From positions 868,001 to 932,000 of the forward strand of contig JAUPFP010000031.1 of NCBI GenBank assembly GCA_036925085.1: a stretch of DNA of 64,000 nucleotides, written 5' to 3'. Positions 48,236 to 61,300 of the stretch are shown here, one piece after another. Origin of the DNA: Brachycybe producta. Its lineage: Eukaryota > Arthropoda > Diplopoda > Playtdesmida > Andrognathidae. The translations under genes and the position numbers were made by a program. How positions within the stretch are numbered: the first letter of the stretch is position 1; every line of letters starts with the position of its first letter. The notes beneath the pieces are model-generated. The model was not told where the DNA came from, searched no databases, and saw only the letters and a program-made list of their open reading frames with translations.

Positions 48236-48729
48236 AACAAAACTATTTTCTTGCCTTATTTATGAATTTTTTTTTCTGAAAAATATTATCTGAAATTTTA
48301 CAATTTTTTTTCGTTTTCTTTTCTATTATTTACAATTTGCCAAAAACAAAAACAAAAAATGGTTTTAATTTTTCTTCTTTTTGCAAAAAAAAAAATATCT
48401 TCTAAAAATACAAAAGATTATTGAGTTATTGTTATTGTTGTTAAATCATAACAAGTTATTATAAAACCTTTTAAGTAGTTAAAAATTATTGTTAAAAGGA
48501 ATGAGGTTTTATTATTATTTTGCATTTGTTCATTTCATTCCACCATTTTTATTCTCTTTTATTAGTTTTTATTAAATATTTAATCTTTTTTCTTTAATTA
48601 TCCCACAAAAAAAGAACAAATTACGAACAAAAGTTTATCATTTTAAGTAAAAGATATGAGTGTTTTATAAAGTAGCCTAATTTGCATAATATGCAAAGGA
48701 GACGATTGGAATAGACATCTCATCTCTCG

Positions 48730-48840
48730 TTCACATAAAAAAAGCTTATTTTGAAAGATATCAAATATGAAAATTGCCTTAAGTAATTGAGTTACTCTTC
48801 TAGTTTCTAAAACACTTTCAATTTCTTAGTAATTTCTGTT
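48730..48840. mobile_element. Family-A MITE, right half
   Basis: Only the core (TTTTGAAAGATATCAAATAT) and right arm (TTACTCTTCTAGTTTCTAAA) are present. Intergenic. Confidence 0.6.
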
Positions 48841-49674
48841 TCTGAAACAACCCAAACAATAACAAGAGAGAGATTGAAATTGTTCTCTCATTCTCATTTG
48901 CATATTATGCAAATTACTATTTTAATAAAACTACTTACGAACAAATATCATTCGTATTTTTTTTCCTGTTAAGAAGAGAATACAAAAATATCATAATCGT
49001 AATAACAATAAATCAATATTAAGTGGGTACCAAATTGATTGGTACATCTTTTTGGCGTAAAAACGGTGTGTTATCATCGAAATGGTATATAAAATGATAT
49101 CATTTTTTTTTTTCATTAGTTATCGTTCGAGAAAAGTTTTATTTCTGTGTCTGAACACATTTTGGAAGTTAGTTTAAAAAAAAAAACAAAGTTAGTTAAG
49201 TGGCATTTCATTTGTACATAATTGAGTAAAAAAAATATTGAATAATAATAATTAATATCCATTGTTCTTTTTGATTATTCCTTTGAAAAGAAGGAAATGA
49301 AATTAGCAGTTTTTAATGAATTATCAATTATTAATTGCTACTTCTTAATTAATTTCAACAAAATCACAATTTAAACTTTTCTTTTTCTTCCATTTTTCTC
49401 TCCCTTTTTTAAAAAAAATATGACATTTGTTTTTGCCATCAATTTTATTTACGGAGAAGAAAAATGGTGTTTAATGTGTAAATAATAATTAATAATTAAT
49501 ATTATTATTCAGAGAAGGAGATGAATAAAATATCATTATAATCATTAATTATGGATTACTGGGTTTTCAAACAATTTACAACTTTTAATTATAATTTATC
49601 TAAAAAAAAGGTTTAATTGAAAAACGTTTATTTTAAAGTGTCAAAAGTTCTTAGAATTCTGGTTATTTTCTATC

Positions 49675-49900
49675 TTTCAGATGGAAAATGAAGAGAAATT
49701 TGAAAGTGTATTAAAAACTAGAAAAGTAGTTCAATCACTTCATGAGATATTTTTATGTTGATATCTTTCAAAATAAACTTTTTATTTCACTTTGAAACGA
49801 AGATGTTTTTTTAATTTTTATCTATAAACAAGTTTACTTTGAAAGATATCAACTTGAAAAATATTATTAAGCGATTCTAGTTTCTAACACACTGTCAATT
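49675..49900. mobile_element. Family-A MITE, intergenic
   Basis: Begins TCTTTCAGATGGAAAATGAA, with left arm ATTAAAAACTAGAAAAGTAG, core TGTTGATATCTTTCAAAATA, and truncated right arm GATTCTAGTTTCTAACACAC. Confidence 0.65.
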
Positions 49901-49904
49901 CCTC

Positions 49905-50275
49905 CTTATTACCCGCGTTTCCACTACAAAATAGGTTAAAAAGTTAATCACAGTTAATTTTCTAGTGGAAACAAATGCGATTATATTAACCATGGTTAAA
50001 TATGTCACTTCCTGTATTTTCAACCCAAATTTAGCCTACAAACAACATGGTGAATCAGTTGAGAACATTCAATATTTAACTGAATTGAGGAATGACAATT
50101 TAACAAAATGCACGACTGTTTAACAGGAAGTGACACAAAATCATTTAACCACAGGATAAGTTGGCTTAAAAATGAAAACCCACAAAAGAACCGAGTTTCT
50201 AGCTTGTCTGCAGTTAACTTTAACCTTGGTTATGTAACTGCAGTTAATTTTTGTAGTTCAGAAACTGCAAAATAA
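49905..50275. repeat. Dispersed repeat, copy 2 (uninterrupted)
   Basis: Runs from CGTTTCCACTACAAAATAGG to CTGCAGTTAATTTTTGTAGT. The ends contain inverse AACTGCAG/CTGCAGTT-type words and ATTAACCATGGTTAA is palindromic inside. Corresponds to 22010-22640 without its insertion. Confidence 0.5.
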
Positions 50276-50611
50276 TCAGAAGTTCTAAAATGAGAGCTTG
50301 TTCATAAAACAACTTAAATTGAAATATGTTTTAATATTGAATTTTTTTTTATATTTTCAGACTTTTGAATTTGACCTCAGTTTGTTCCGAAAACCCTAAA
50401 AATATTTGCCAGGTTTTTATCTCTCATTTGTCATTTGGATCGAGACTAGAATGACGTAGATGTGTCCGAGATTACAAAATAGATTTCAGATGGGAAAAAT
50501 GGAACTTTTTGCTTTATCATCTTTTCACCATTAACTAGATTTTTTTTTTTAAAAAAAGCCTCTTCCAAAGGCCATCCATCTATCCGGATTCCACAGTTGA
50601 ATATTATAATT

Positions 50612-51048
50612 AGGGCTCGGATTTTGATGCAATATCAAGCAAACGTTTCTCAATCTGTGGCTTTAGAGCCAATTGTGAAGTAACATTCCTCCATTTGGTT
50701 CATCCAACAATTGTTTTTTAATAAAAAAACCACTGGTTAGAGGCTAGAATTATCTAGTTGCCAACTGATAGTAACCAGACATCTGCCCTCGAAGTAGCCT
50801 TTTTTATTAGAAAAAGACAATTGCATTTGGTCTAATGAGGATTTTTGAATTTGAAAAATTACTCTGCAAGCAGCCATAAAGGCCTATGGCAGAGGGACAA
50901 GAGTCCAAGTGCAGCATAGAAAATGCATTGTCGAATCGCCCTAGGGATGATGGGATGATGGTTACTTCACAATTGGCACTTGGGGGGGGGGGGCGGGCAC
51001 ACATTGAGAAACATTTGCTTGATTATTTTGCATAAAAATCCGAGCCCT
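50612..51048. mobile_element. Family-C element, full length with terminal repeats
   Basis: AGGGCTCGGATTTTGATGCA at the left and TGCATAAAAATCCGAGCCCT at the right, with one mismatch in about 19. TAATT precedes it and AATTA follows, compatible with a TA or longer target duplication. The arms continue with GTTTCTCAATCTGTGG and CACATTGAGAAACATTTGC. The centre holds GGTTAGAGGCTAG. No transposase frame. Confidence 0.65.
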
Positions 51049-52984
51049 AATTAATAATAGTTAGAAATTATACCTGAGGTTGTTGGCACAGGTAAAACGC
51101 ATCAAACGCATAATTTTTAACATCGTTTATTTGAAAAAATATCTAGCGACCCTTCTAGTTTCTAAAACTTCCTTTCTCTTCACGTTTACAATCTTTCATA
51201 ATTTTTTTTTAAAAACCACAGGTGGGGATGAACAGACTTTCTATAGAACATACTAGCCACTGCAGTGACGCCATCTGGGAGGACAAAAGCAAACCAAATA
51301 TCTATAAAGCCACCTTAAATGATGAACCTACCCTTCTAGTTTCTAACATACTTTCAATTTCTCCTTAGTGTTGCTTCTATAAATCCGAGAGATAAAAATT
51401 CACCATCTTAAAACACAAGAGAACGACGCGTTTTACTTGCGGCAATTGAAAGTTGCTTATTTTTTGTATGTGTCTTATGATGATCATATTGCACTCACAA
51501 AAAAAAAAACAAGTTGATCAAGTCTTGTTAGCCTTTTTTTCTTAATAAATTCCGATCACGTAGTCGTGATAATAAAATACTTGAACAATCAATCAGAGAA
51601 ATAAGAAGAAAAACAGAGAGAGAGAGAGACCCTTTTTGGTGGGTTTTTTCTTGTAAATTTCTGATTGATTGTTGAGTTATTTTTTTTTTTCATGTTTTTT
51701 CTACAATTGAAATTTTAGTTGTTTGGCCCAGTAATTTTTTTATTGCATTCAATTTAAATTTTAAGTGTTTTTTTCTTTCTTCTTCTTCTCTTTCTCTTCA
51801 GGTAAAATAATTATGCAAATTACACACAAAAAAAAAGCATATTTCAATAAATCACACATTAGTTGAAAATTGGAACACAAGTGACACCAATTGTGAGAAA
51901 GAAGAAAAAAATTGTTTGCAAAAATGGAATGAATTTTTTTCTTCTTACTGTGGAAATGGTTTAACACGAAATCAAAAGGAACACGACTGAATATTTGTTT
52001 TGTTTTTGTACCCTCAGATGGCGCTCCTGTAATTTCTATTATAATTCTATAGGAGGCCTCTTCCCCATAATACCAAAGGCACGCACCTCTACAGAGCCCT
52101 GTGAAGGGCAAACAAACAATATGTCGTCGAATTCAATTTATTCAGTTAATAATCTCAAAATATTGAGTTAATACTTAAATATAATTATATAAACAGTATT
52201 GACAAAATATTGATTTAGTATTTCAATTTAAAATATTAATAATTAAGTCCATTTTTATTTGGTGTTCATGTCCTTAACTGGATTCCGTATAATTCACCTA
52301 AACACATTTAATTTAAAATCATTTAACTAAGGGTTCCAACATAGAAATCCCAAATTTTACAGAAGAGTTTTTTCTATGTTGGAACCCTACTTAGAGAGTT
52401 CAAGTAACGACCTTAAGTGGACAATGGTCCACTTAAGCCTTTTTCTTTTAACCTCAATTACTCTTTATAGGTTGATTTTCGATGTTTCTTTCCTCTTAAT
52501 GGCCACTGGGGCTTATTATATGGAAAAGAGCTAATTATTCTAAACTAGTATGCAATTAACTAACAGCAATTAAACACTTTGTGAAGAAAATGATCATCTG
52601 AAATCTAAACACATCATCAGGGGAAGAAGAAGAAAAGTCTTTTTTCTGATTGGATGATGCAATTTGGTCCGAAATATTCTCATACTCATAAATTCATATT
52701 GGGGGTGGGTTAATCGGGGGTTGGGAGGAGAGGCTAATACTAAAATCGATACAGAGAAACAATTAAAATTCTTGGTGCACACTTTTACTTGATGAGGATG
52801 GTCCTAATAATAATAGCTGATTACTAAAGCCTTACTTAAAATCTCAGTTAAAGTCCAGCATAAAAACGTCAATAGTTAAGTAAAAAAAAGGGGAGGGGGC
52901 CCAAAAGGAGATTCTCATAAAACTGGGGTCTGTACAGGGTGTTAATAGAACTAACATAAAAGCATTCTTATTAAGAGAGCAGTT

Positions 52985-53480
52985 TTAGAATTGAGGACAA
53001 AGTTGAATGTGTTTTAGAAACTAGAAGGGGTAGTAGCACAATCACTAATGAATGGAAGTAGATCATTTATTTTGTGTGTAGCATTAGATGGCGCCACTAG
53101 CCCTCTCCCGTAGAAATGTACTGACACTTCAACTCTTCCACTCCTCACCTTCTTCCTTTTTTGTTGCACGTGGCAAACTTTGAATTGCGTCATCGCTATT
53201 TCTCTACACGTGCTCTCTTTCTTCACTTATATTGTGATCTGGGTGTAAGTTTGTCACGTGCTCTGATAATTAAGGTTGTTTCGGACGCTTTTTTAGAGCT
53301 AAAAGGAGGGTCACGTGTGGAGTTGGCCACCTATGGGGGGGGGGTTGCAGGCGCCATCTACCTTGCATTTACCACAAGTATTTTTCTATGGAACCTTCTC
53401 AAATGATTGAGCTTATCCTTCTAGTATCTAAAATCACTTTTACTTTTCTGAAAATCAGCCTTTTTCATAAACTCATCTTA
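52985..53480. mobile_element. Family-A MITE interrupted by a family-B element
   Basis: The left arm (TTTTAGAAACTAGAAGGGGT) ends near 53048 and the right arm (GATTGAGCTTATCCTTCTAG) resumes at 53402. The interval 53049-53400 is a family-B copy, so B landed in A. Confidence 0.65.
53049..53400 (-). mobile_element. Family-B MITE nested in a family-A MITE
   Basis: Runs from ATGGAAGTAGATCATTTATT to TTTTTCTATGGAACCTTCTC. It includes AGATGGCGCCACTAG, GCACGTGGCAA and TCACGTGCTCTG. Same orientation as the copy at 7595. Confidence 0.65.
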
Positions 53481-53835
53481 AGACCACTTTGCATTTTTAT
53501 TGATTAGAAGAAGAAAAAGAAGAGAAAACTTTTAAAACTGTGTAACTTGTTAAAATGTGGGGTGGGTTTTGGGAGGGGGAGGGTCATCATCATCATCATC
53601 TTTATCATCATCTTTTATTATATAAAATAAATAAAAAGAGAGAAGCCCTTTAAAAATGATACTTGGCTTTTTAATGGGGGAGAAGAGAAGCTTTTGCAAC
53701 ATTTATGGTGTGGATTGTGTTTTCTACAACATTTCTGTTGTTCTTTCTCTCTCTCTCTTTCTCTATGTACATAACAATGCAAATGTGGATAGATAGATAG
53801 ACATGTGTCCTAATGATTTTTCTGGACATTCAATG

Positions 53836-53873
<38 letters not shown>

Positions 53874-54410
53874 GGTATTATATCAGAGTGAGGCTAAGAA
53901 TGCGAAATAACTTGGGAAGCTTTTGTGAATATAATACTTTTTATTATGTCAAAAGAGAGATGAGAATATCGATTAGTGTCCAGTGTACCAACATACATAT
54001 ACATGTCTTAGAATAAGAGGGGGATGGGGGTGGAGGATGTGTTTTTCAATGCAGTGGACCATGGTCCATCTCTCGCTTTCTATTTCTATTTCTGGCTACT
54101 TAGTGAAACCATAGGGGGAGGTGAGGGAGAAGGGAGAAGAGCCCCCCCCCCTTAAATACTTTTATCTTCTCTTTGGTTTAATTTGCATATGATAATGCAA
54201 AGTAATTAGACATTGCCATAGAAACGCCAAATGGTCCTTTTAAAAATAAAATTCAAAAGGTTTTTTTTTACAAGAATATTTTTTTTTCTTGTTTAGAAAA
54301 AAATATTTTTGAGTATGAACTCTTTTTATTTATAATTTAATATACTGTATTTTAAAAATATTAATATTAGTCAAAGGTGGCATTGGTAACAGCTGATTTT
54401 CGAGGTCTGA

Positions 54411-54677
54411 CTAGAGGTGGGAACCGCCGCCACCGATATGATCGGCGGAGACCCTGCACCAAAAGCACAGAAGTTAAAGGAAAAAAAAAATTGATACAAT
54501 ATCGATATAAACGTGATACGATATGTATAATATTTTACAACACTTTGTTCATGCAAGTACCCCGCGCAACGCAGATCGCTGCCGGTTTTTCTGCACGCCA
54601 TCCCTGCGCCAATTTTTCAATGGCGTGGGGTCCACGCCGCCGCCAATTTCATTTTCCCCATCGGCTCCCACCTCTAG
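54411..54677. mobile_element. 267-bp GC-rich MITE next to a family-A fragment
   Basis: CTAGAGGTGGGAACCG at the left and CGGCTCCCACCTCTAG at the right match with one mismatch. TCTGA flanks the left end directly and the right end after one T. The interior is unusually GC-rich (GCCGCCACCGAT, GGTCCACGCCGCCGCC), which makes open frames of up to 118 residues that resemble nothing known. Confidence 0.6.
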
Positions 54678-55253
54678 TTCTGACTATTCTGTCTTTCAGA
54701 AGAGCAAAATGTATTTTAAAAACTAGAAGATAGCTGAAAATCACTTAACAGTATTTTTTCATTTTTATTTTTCATTGACCTGATCAGTTTGAACTTTGAC
54801 CTGGATGTTTCACCTGTTTATTAAGTGGTCTTATGTCATTGCCATTTATTTCTATGAAAGTGACGTCACCCCGGTGAATAAATCGATGAATAATCGGAAT
54901 GTTGAGAACATGTTTTCAAAATTGGCGCGTATTTTCTTAGGTTTTTAATACGGTAAGTTGTTGAGATCGATAGTCAATTTAGAAGGACATTGCGGCACAT
55001 CTTTGAAGTCACGCTGGAGTGCAAGTATTATATGTATATGTATTACTGTATATGTATTATATGTATTACTGTGGCACTCTACACAATGCATTTAAGCATG
55101 ATACGCCATATTGGTTCACCCTTAATAGCATTATAATTTAGTTTGGGAGGAGGGGGGTTTAAAATAAAATTAGCAATTGTTAGTGAAACACTTTTAGCTA
55201 AAGCGCTTTACTTGTTTTAATGATATTACTTACTAGTATCGATATGAATCTTG

Positions 55254-55274
55254 TGACGTCAGTAAACCACGCCC
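55254..55274 (+). promoter_or_regulatory. CRE-like site and CACCC/GC box upstream of PWP2
   Basis: TGACGTCA at 55254-55261 is the full palindromic CREB/ATF consensus. CCACGCCC follows at 55267-55274. Both lie about 100-120 bp upstream of the PWP2 ATG, in a sensible promoter position. A second TGACGTCA is at 54861-54868. TGACGTCA also occurs inside a MITE family in this window, so this site could be element-derived rather than selected. The flank CTTGTGACGTCA resembles the MITE ends. Confidence 0.4.
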
Positions 55275-55372
55275 ACCATCCATGCTACGCACACGTTTTT
55301 ATAATCATGTCAACTTTTTAACGTCGTTTTTCTATGAAATATCACAGAAATCATCTTAATTGAGAAGCAGAA

Positions 55373-58300
55373 ATGAAATTTTCTTATAAAGTAAGTTAAA
55401 ATCTATACAGAAAATGTCTTTTTAAAGTTGAAATTGACTTAGAAATGACAAAATGAATCATGAAATAATGTTAAGCCTATTCCACATTGATTAACATTGC
55501 GTTTTGTCTCCATCTCGTTATAGTTTTCTAATCTACTTGGTACCGTTTACCACAGAGGTAACACTGTGTTTACCAAAGATGGCAATAGTATTATCAGTCC
55601 AGTTGGTAACAAAGTGTCGATTTTCAACCTAAAAGAGTTGAGTTATACGGATTAAAATGTCTCAGGTTCGAACTTTTAGCTGAATTCTACTTTTGTCTTT
55701 TCTACTTTTTTAGAAACAGATCAGAAACTTTACCAATCGAAAGTCGTTACAGCATCAGGAACCTCACTCTGTCACCATGCGGAAACATTTTGATCGTAAT
55801 CAATGAAGGTTGTTAACATGAACTACGGTTAAGTTCGTGTCTCGTAACTTGTGTGGTGTTCTGCTTTCTTTTGCAGTTGGTCAAGGGTTGGTCTGTAGTT
55901 TAGTCAGTAAGACAGTTCTCCATCGGCATAACTTTTCAAACAAAGTTCGAAGCATTCGTTACAGTCCCGATGGAAAGTAAGACACTCGAAACAACATAAT
56001 CGTCAGAGTACGATTTGAGAAGTTTTTGAACTTCTGAAGTCAGTAGAGCGATATTGAGGCAATTTTATGTCTTTTTAAACCATTTTTGGTCAATTTTTTT
56101 AAGTTTTAACAATTTTATTATATCTCGACTCTGTTCGTTTTGGAATGGTTTGGGACTTGGGATCCAATTGAGTCCTTCTGGGTCCTTTATCGATTTTTGG
56201 TCATTTTTGAAATTTTAAAAATTGCTGAATCTGTACATTTTGCGACTTTTGAAACCAGTTTAGCCCCCCCCCCCCCCCTCTTTTTTTTAGCTGTTTACAC
56301 TATTTTTTTTATTTTGATCTTTTCTTCAAAAAAATCTTGAATTTTCGATCATTGGCTACTTTTAGGTATGTTGCAGTTGCAAAGGGTAAGACTGTGTTTG
56401 TTTATCACGCTCCCGGTTCGACAATGAAGCAGTTTCATGCTTTCTCGATCGTCCACGCACTCAAGGGATTTCATGACGACGTTCAATGTCTCGATTGGAC
56501 GTCCGATTCTAAGTAATTTGTTTTTTGATCGCCCATTTTTGTATTTTTTTTAATCAAATAATTGATTGGATTTTTTGTTTGTTTGTTAGATTTGTTGTCG
56601 CTGGAAGTCGTGATATGACGTCTCGTGTTTTCTCAGTGGCTCTTACGAAAAACTTTCGCCCTTGTTGTCTTAGTGGCCATATGGACAGCGTCGTCGCTTG
56701 TTTCTTCGTCGAGAACTCACTTGATGTAAATTGCAGTTCATTTAACTTTTTTTCGAAAGTGTCATAGTTTTTTTTTGTTTTTTTTGAAAAGTTGTACACT
56801 TTGAGTCGTAACGGAACGTTGATAATCTGGAACTCGAACGTAGCTTTAGAAGAGATCGTCATCCTGAAGGAGGAGTATGTGAGCAGCCATGAACGCAATG
56901 GAGGTGATGACGTCGTCGAAGAAGATGGAAAGAAGCAAACAGAAACCGATGATTCTCCCATCTTTAAGAGACGAAAGGAAGACGACAAGAAGGACCATTA
57001 CGAGTCGAACTATAAGAAAGAGGCGATGCACCTTATAAAGAAATTAGTTCAATCGGATCGGAGCTTCTTTAGCTTAACTTCCGGCGCTTATCATCCTAAA
57101 ACAAAGATTCTCGTTAGCGGATTCTCAAACGGCGCTTTCTTTTTACACGAAATGCCGGAATTCAATTTAATACATTCGCTGAGGTTATTGTTAGCTTCTT
57201 TTTTTATACGATGGAAATGTAGAATATAAACAGTTTGAGAGTAACGAGCTCGTTTGAAACTTATCTCAGCCTAACTTTTGTGTTGTATTGTTAGCATTGC
57301 AGATCAAAGCATTTCGACGATGTGCTTTAATTGTACTGGTGATTGGCTTTCATTCGCTTCTGGTGGATTGGGACAGCTCGTAGTTTGGGAATGGCAGAGT
57401 GAGACTTACGTTCTCAAACAACAGGGACACTTTAATAATATGAATTGCTTAACTTATTCGCCCGATGGTCAGTTCTTGGTCACTGGAGGAGACGATGGAA
57501 AAGTGCGGACGGATAACTTTCAGATCGAAGTTTGGAAAAGAAAAATATTCAAAACATGACTTTCGTTTTAGGTTAAAGTTTGGAATATGAGTTCCGGATT
57601 CTGCTTTGTAACATTTACGGAACATAGTAGCGGTGTTACTGGAGTCAGTTACACTCAGAACGGCAAAGTTGTTGTTTCATCGTCTCTGGATGGGACAGTC
57701 AGAGCGTTCGACCTCACGAGGTTCACCGTCTTTTTATTAAGCTGGTTATAATTAGTTCGAGGGGCTCGAACTCTGTTTATTTTTCTTTTGGGTGGAAAAT
57801 TATGAGAAACTTGTAAATATTTTAGAAAGTAGAAGGGTAACTGAATCACTTAAGGATATTTTAATGTTGATATTTTTCAAAATCAACGTTGTTTGTCAGT
57901 TTGAAAATGACCCAACTTTAAACGGTTGATATTTTTAATTTTTGTCTATAAGTGACCTTCTAGTTTCTAAAACACTTTCTGATTTCTTTTTATTTTACTC
58001 TTCTGAAAAACAGACTTCGACAAGCAGCAGTTCATAAAATATTGTCATTTCGTTTACCGTTTCAGATATCGTAACTTTAAAACGTTTACGTCTCCAAAAC
58101 CGACTCAGTTTGCTTCTTTGGCTTTGGATTCAAGTGGAGAAATCATCTGTGCTGGTGGACAGGATAATTTCGAAATCTTCGTTTGGTCGATGCAAAACGG
58201 ACGTCTTCTCGAAGTATTTTTATCGAAATCAATGCTTTGTCTATGATTTTGTTGATTTTCTCGTTTTATATCTATACGAAAGATTCTAAGTGGACACGAA

Positions 58301-61300
58301 GCTCCGGTCGGCAGTTTGTCTTTCAGCCCGTCAGATGCGGTTCTAGTTAGTGCATCTTGGGATAAAACCTTAAGGATATGGGATGTGTTTTCGGGAAAGG
58401 GAAGCCGAGAAACGATGCATGTTTTGTCTGACGGTTAGGATTAGTTTTGCTGTTAAAAATGTTTTTATGAACAGCTGTTTGTTGTTCTATAATTTCAGGA
58501 GAGCAGCACTAAGAAGAAATTGAAACTGTTTTAGAAACTAGAAGGGTAGCTGAATTACTTAATAATACACTGATGTTGGTGTCTTTCAAAATAAACTTTT
58601 TATAGGCAAACTTTTTGAAAATATCGTTTGCTTAAAGTTGGGGTATTTTAAAACCCACATAAAAAGCTTATTTTGAAACATAGCCTCATAAATACCCTGA
58701 AGTGTTTGAGTTACCTTTCTAGTTTCTAAAACATTTAAAAGGTTCTCTTAGTTTTGCTACTGAAAGACGAAATAACTTAATAACTTAAGAGTTCGAATGA
58801 CGTTTACACTTCAAAACCACCTTAAACTAATTGTTTGTTGTCTTCTCACTGTAGCTCTTGCAGTTACGTTTCGTTCCGACGGAGTCGAGTTAGCCGTTGC
58901 CACTTTGAACGGCCAAATCACGTTCTTCGAAGTAAAGGATCCAGTTCAGGTTGGAAGCATCGAAGGACGTAAAGACATAGGAAGCGGAAGACGTGACACT
59001 GATTTAGTTTCGGCTCGACAGATTCAGAAAGGAAAGTAAGTTTTCTTTTTCGTCATCTTAAGAGTTCAAAAGTTTGGTTTATCTAAAAAGTTTATCTTTT
59101 CAGAGCTTTTACGTCTCTTTGTTACACTGCTGATGGCGAATGTATTTTGGCCGCCGGTCAAGCGAAGTATGTCTGTATCTATCACGTTAAACAACAGATT
59201 TTAATCAAGAAGTTCGAGATAACTCAGAACCGTTCTTTCGATGCGGTCGATGTAAGAAGAATCGTTTAACAGCTTAGAGAGATGCTTCAGCGTTGAGCGT
59301 GCCATGAGACGTGTTTCAAGTTTATTGAAATGGCTCTAGAAACCAAAACCCCGTTTGATGAGGTGTTATTTGTAGTTAGAATCGAAACCATATGATTTTA
59401 TAAACGTCGAATTTTACTTTGCAGCTGCCCTGCTTTGGTGTTTAAACTTGAGTTTTAAATAACAATCGAAGTTGCAATTGTATTTTAAATGTTGTGGCCA
59501 TGTTTTAACGTCCATTCGGTTGCGATATTCAAATGAGTTTTTATTTTACGTCTTTCTGAATAACTATGCTAATTTGTTTGACCAATGTTTAACGGTCATT
59601 GAACTCAAAAAGGTCCATTTTGCTAACTACATTTAAGAAAAATTGTGCCTATTCTTTAATACATTTTTTGTGTATTAAGTTATTTTCTTGCCGTTCTGAA
59701 TTGTTGTTTGGTTGCTGGAGCCATTTGAGTAGCTTCGGAACCGCATAATTGACCACGCATTAACTGTGCGTGCATCTCGAGAGTGTCTCTAGGCACTAAT
59801 ATAGTTTTTAGCTTTTCGTCAATTCGATTTTTTATATCTTTACGTTAAGGATTTCATCAACAGACGGAAGATGACAGAATTCGGAAACATCGCTTTGGTT
59901 GAAGAAAGAGATCCTGATGATGACGATGAGCAAAGGGCTGTTAGTGTTGCATTGCCCGGAGTTAAGAAGGGTGAAATGGCTTCGAGAGCTTATAAACCCG
60001 AAGTACGAGTTTCCTCCATTAGGTTTTCACCGACAGGTATCAAGAGTGTAGACGGATCATAAAATCGAACATTAGACGAATTATGGATGTTTTTTTTAGG
60101 ACGTTCGTGGGCTGCCGCAACTACAGAAGGTTTACTGGTCTACTCTTTAGACAGTAATCTCGTGTTCGACCCTCTGGAGTTAGAAACGGACATCACGACG
60201 TCGAGTATTCGCGAGACGCTTCTCGAAAAAGAATATTCGAAAGCTCTCATGATGGCTTTGAAGCTGAAAGAGCATAAGTTAGTTGTCGAAGTTGTGGAAA
60301 ATATAAGTCCGGATGAAGGTAACGAGCGAGAGTTGAGATTTTTGAACTTTTGGTTATTCTGCAGTTTCAGAAGAGCAACAATAAGGAGAAATTGAAAGTG
60401 TGTTAGAAACTAGAATGGTTGCTAAATCATTTAATAGTTTTTTTTTTATGTTGAGATATTTCAAAATAATTTTTTAAAATCAAACTTGACATAAATAGCT
60501 TATTTTGAAAGATATCAATAAAAACACCCTGAAGTGATTGAACTACCCTTCTAGTTTCTAAAACACGCCTGAGAGGCTGAGACACAGAATAGTCAAGAGT
60601 TCAAGAGGCGCTGTTTACACTTTGAAACCAGATAAATTATGTACGAGAGACGTATAATGAACCATCGACGTGTTTGTTTATTCCTACAGTAAGACTGGTT
60701 GTTTCATCGCTTTCCGACCGATATCTGGAACGTTTCATTGCTTTCTTGGGTGATCAGCTCGAATCGTCGGCTCATCTAGAGTTCTATCTTGCGTGGGCCG
60801 AGAATCTTCTCATGATTCACGGCCAACAGTTGAAAGACAAATCTCTCAGTATCATGTCCTTACTTCATAATTTGCAGAGGACGATCATCCACAAACGGCA
60901 ACATTTAGAGAAAATGTACGTCATGAGGCGTAAATTCAAAAAAGACAACTTGGCAGTTGAACTCTCTTGAGCAGAGGGTTCCAACATAGAATCACCCCTG
61001 TCTTATTGTAACCCTGCTTAAAGGGTTCAAATTGAAGTTCAAATGACAAGTTGAAGTGTGTTGGAAACGAGAAGGGTAACTTGAGTCACTTAATAGTATT
61101 TTCTTGTTTAGATCTTTCAAAATAGTTTTTATAGATAAATATTGTCATTGGGTCATTTTGAAATTGACAAAAAAAGCTTATTTTGAAAGATATCAACATT
61201 AAAATACTTCTTAAATGATTGAACTGCGCTTCTAGTTTCTAAAACACATTTTTTTTTTCGTTTAATTTTGCTTCTGAAAGAAAATAATCAGAGTTTGAGA

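Larger units (their letters stand above)
47185..55372. other. Intergenic region between mastermind and PWP2
   Basis: Begins with the mastermind 3' untranslated region (TA microsatellite near 47200, AATAAA-type signals). Then come an array of small hairpins (47445-48235), family-A MITE fragments (48730-48840, 49675-49900, 51150-51365, 52985-53480), a copy of a 360-bp repeat (49905-50275), a full-length inverted-repeat element (50612-51048), a family-B MITE (53049-53400), an ATT microsatellite near 53840-53871 and a 267-bp MITE (54411-54677). No gene is recognised. Confidence 0.7.

Noticed and set aside
54377..54733. Plus-strand frame of 118 residues, Arg-rich
   Set aside because: Lies across a 267-bp MITE with clear terminal repeats. 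The frame stays open because the element is GC-rich.
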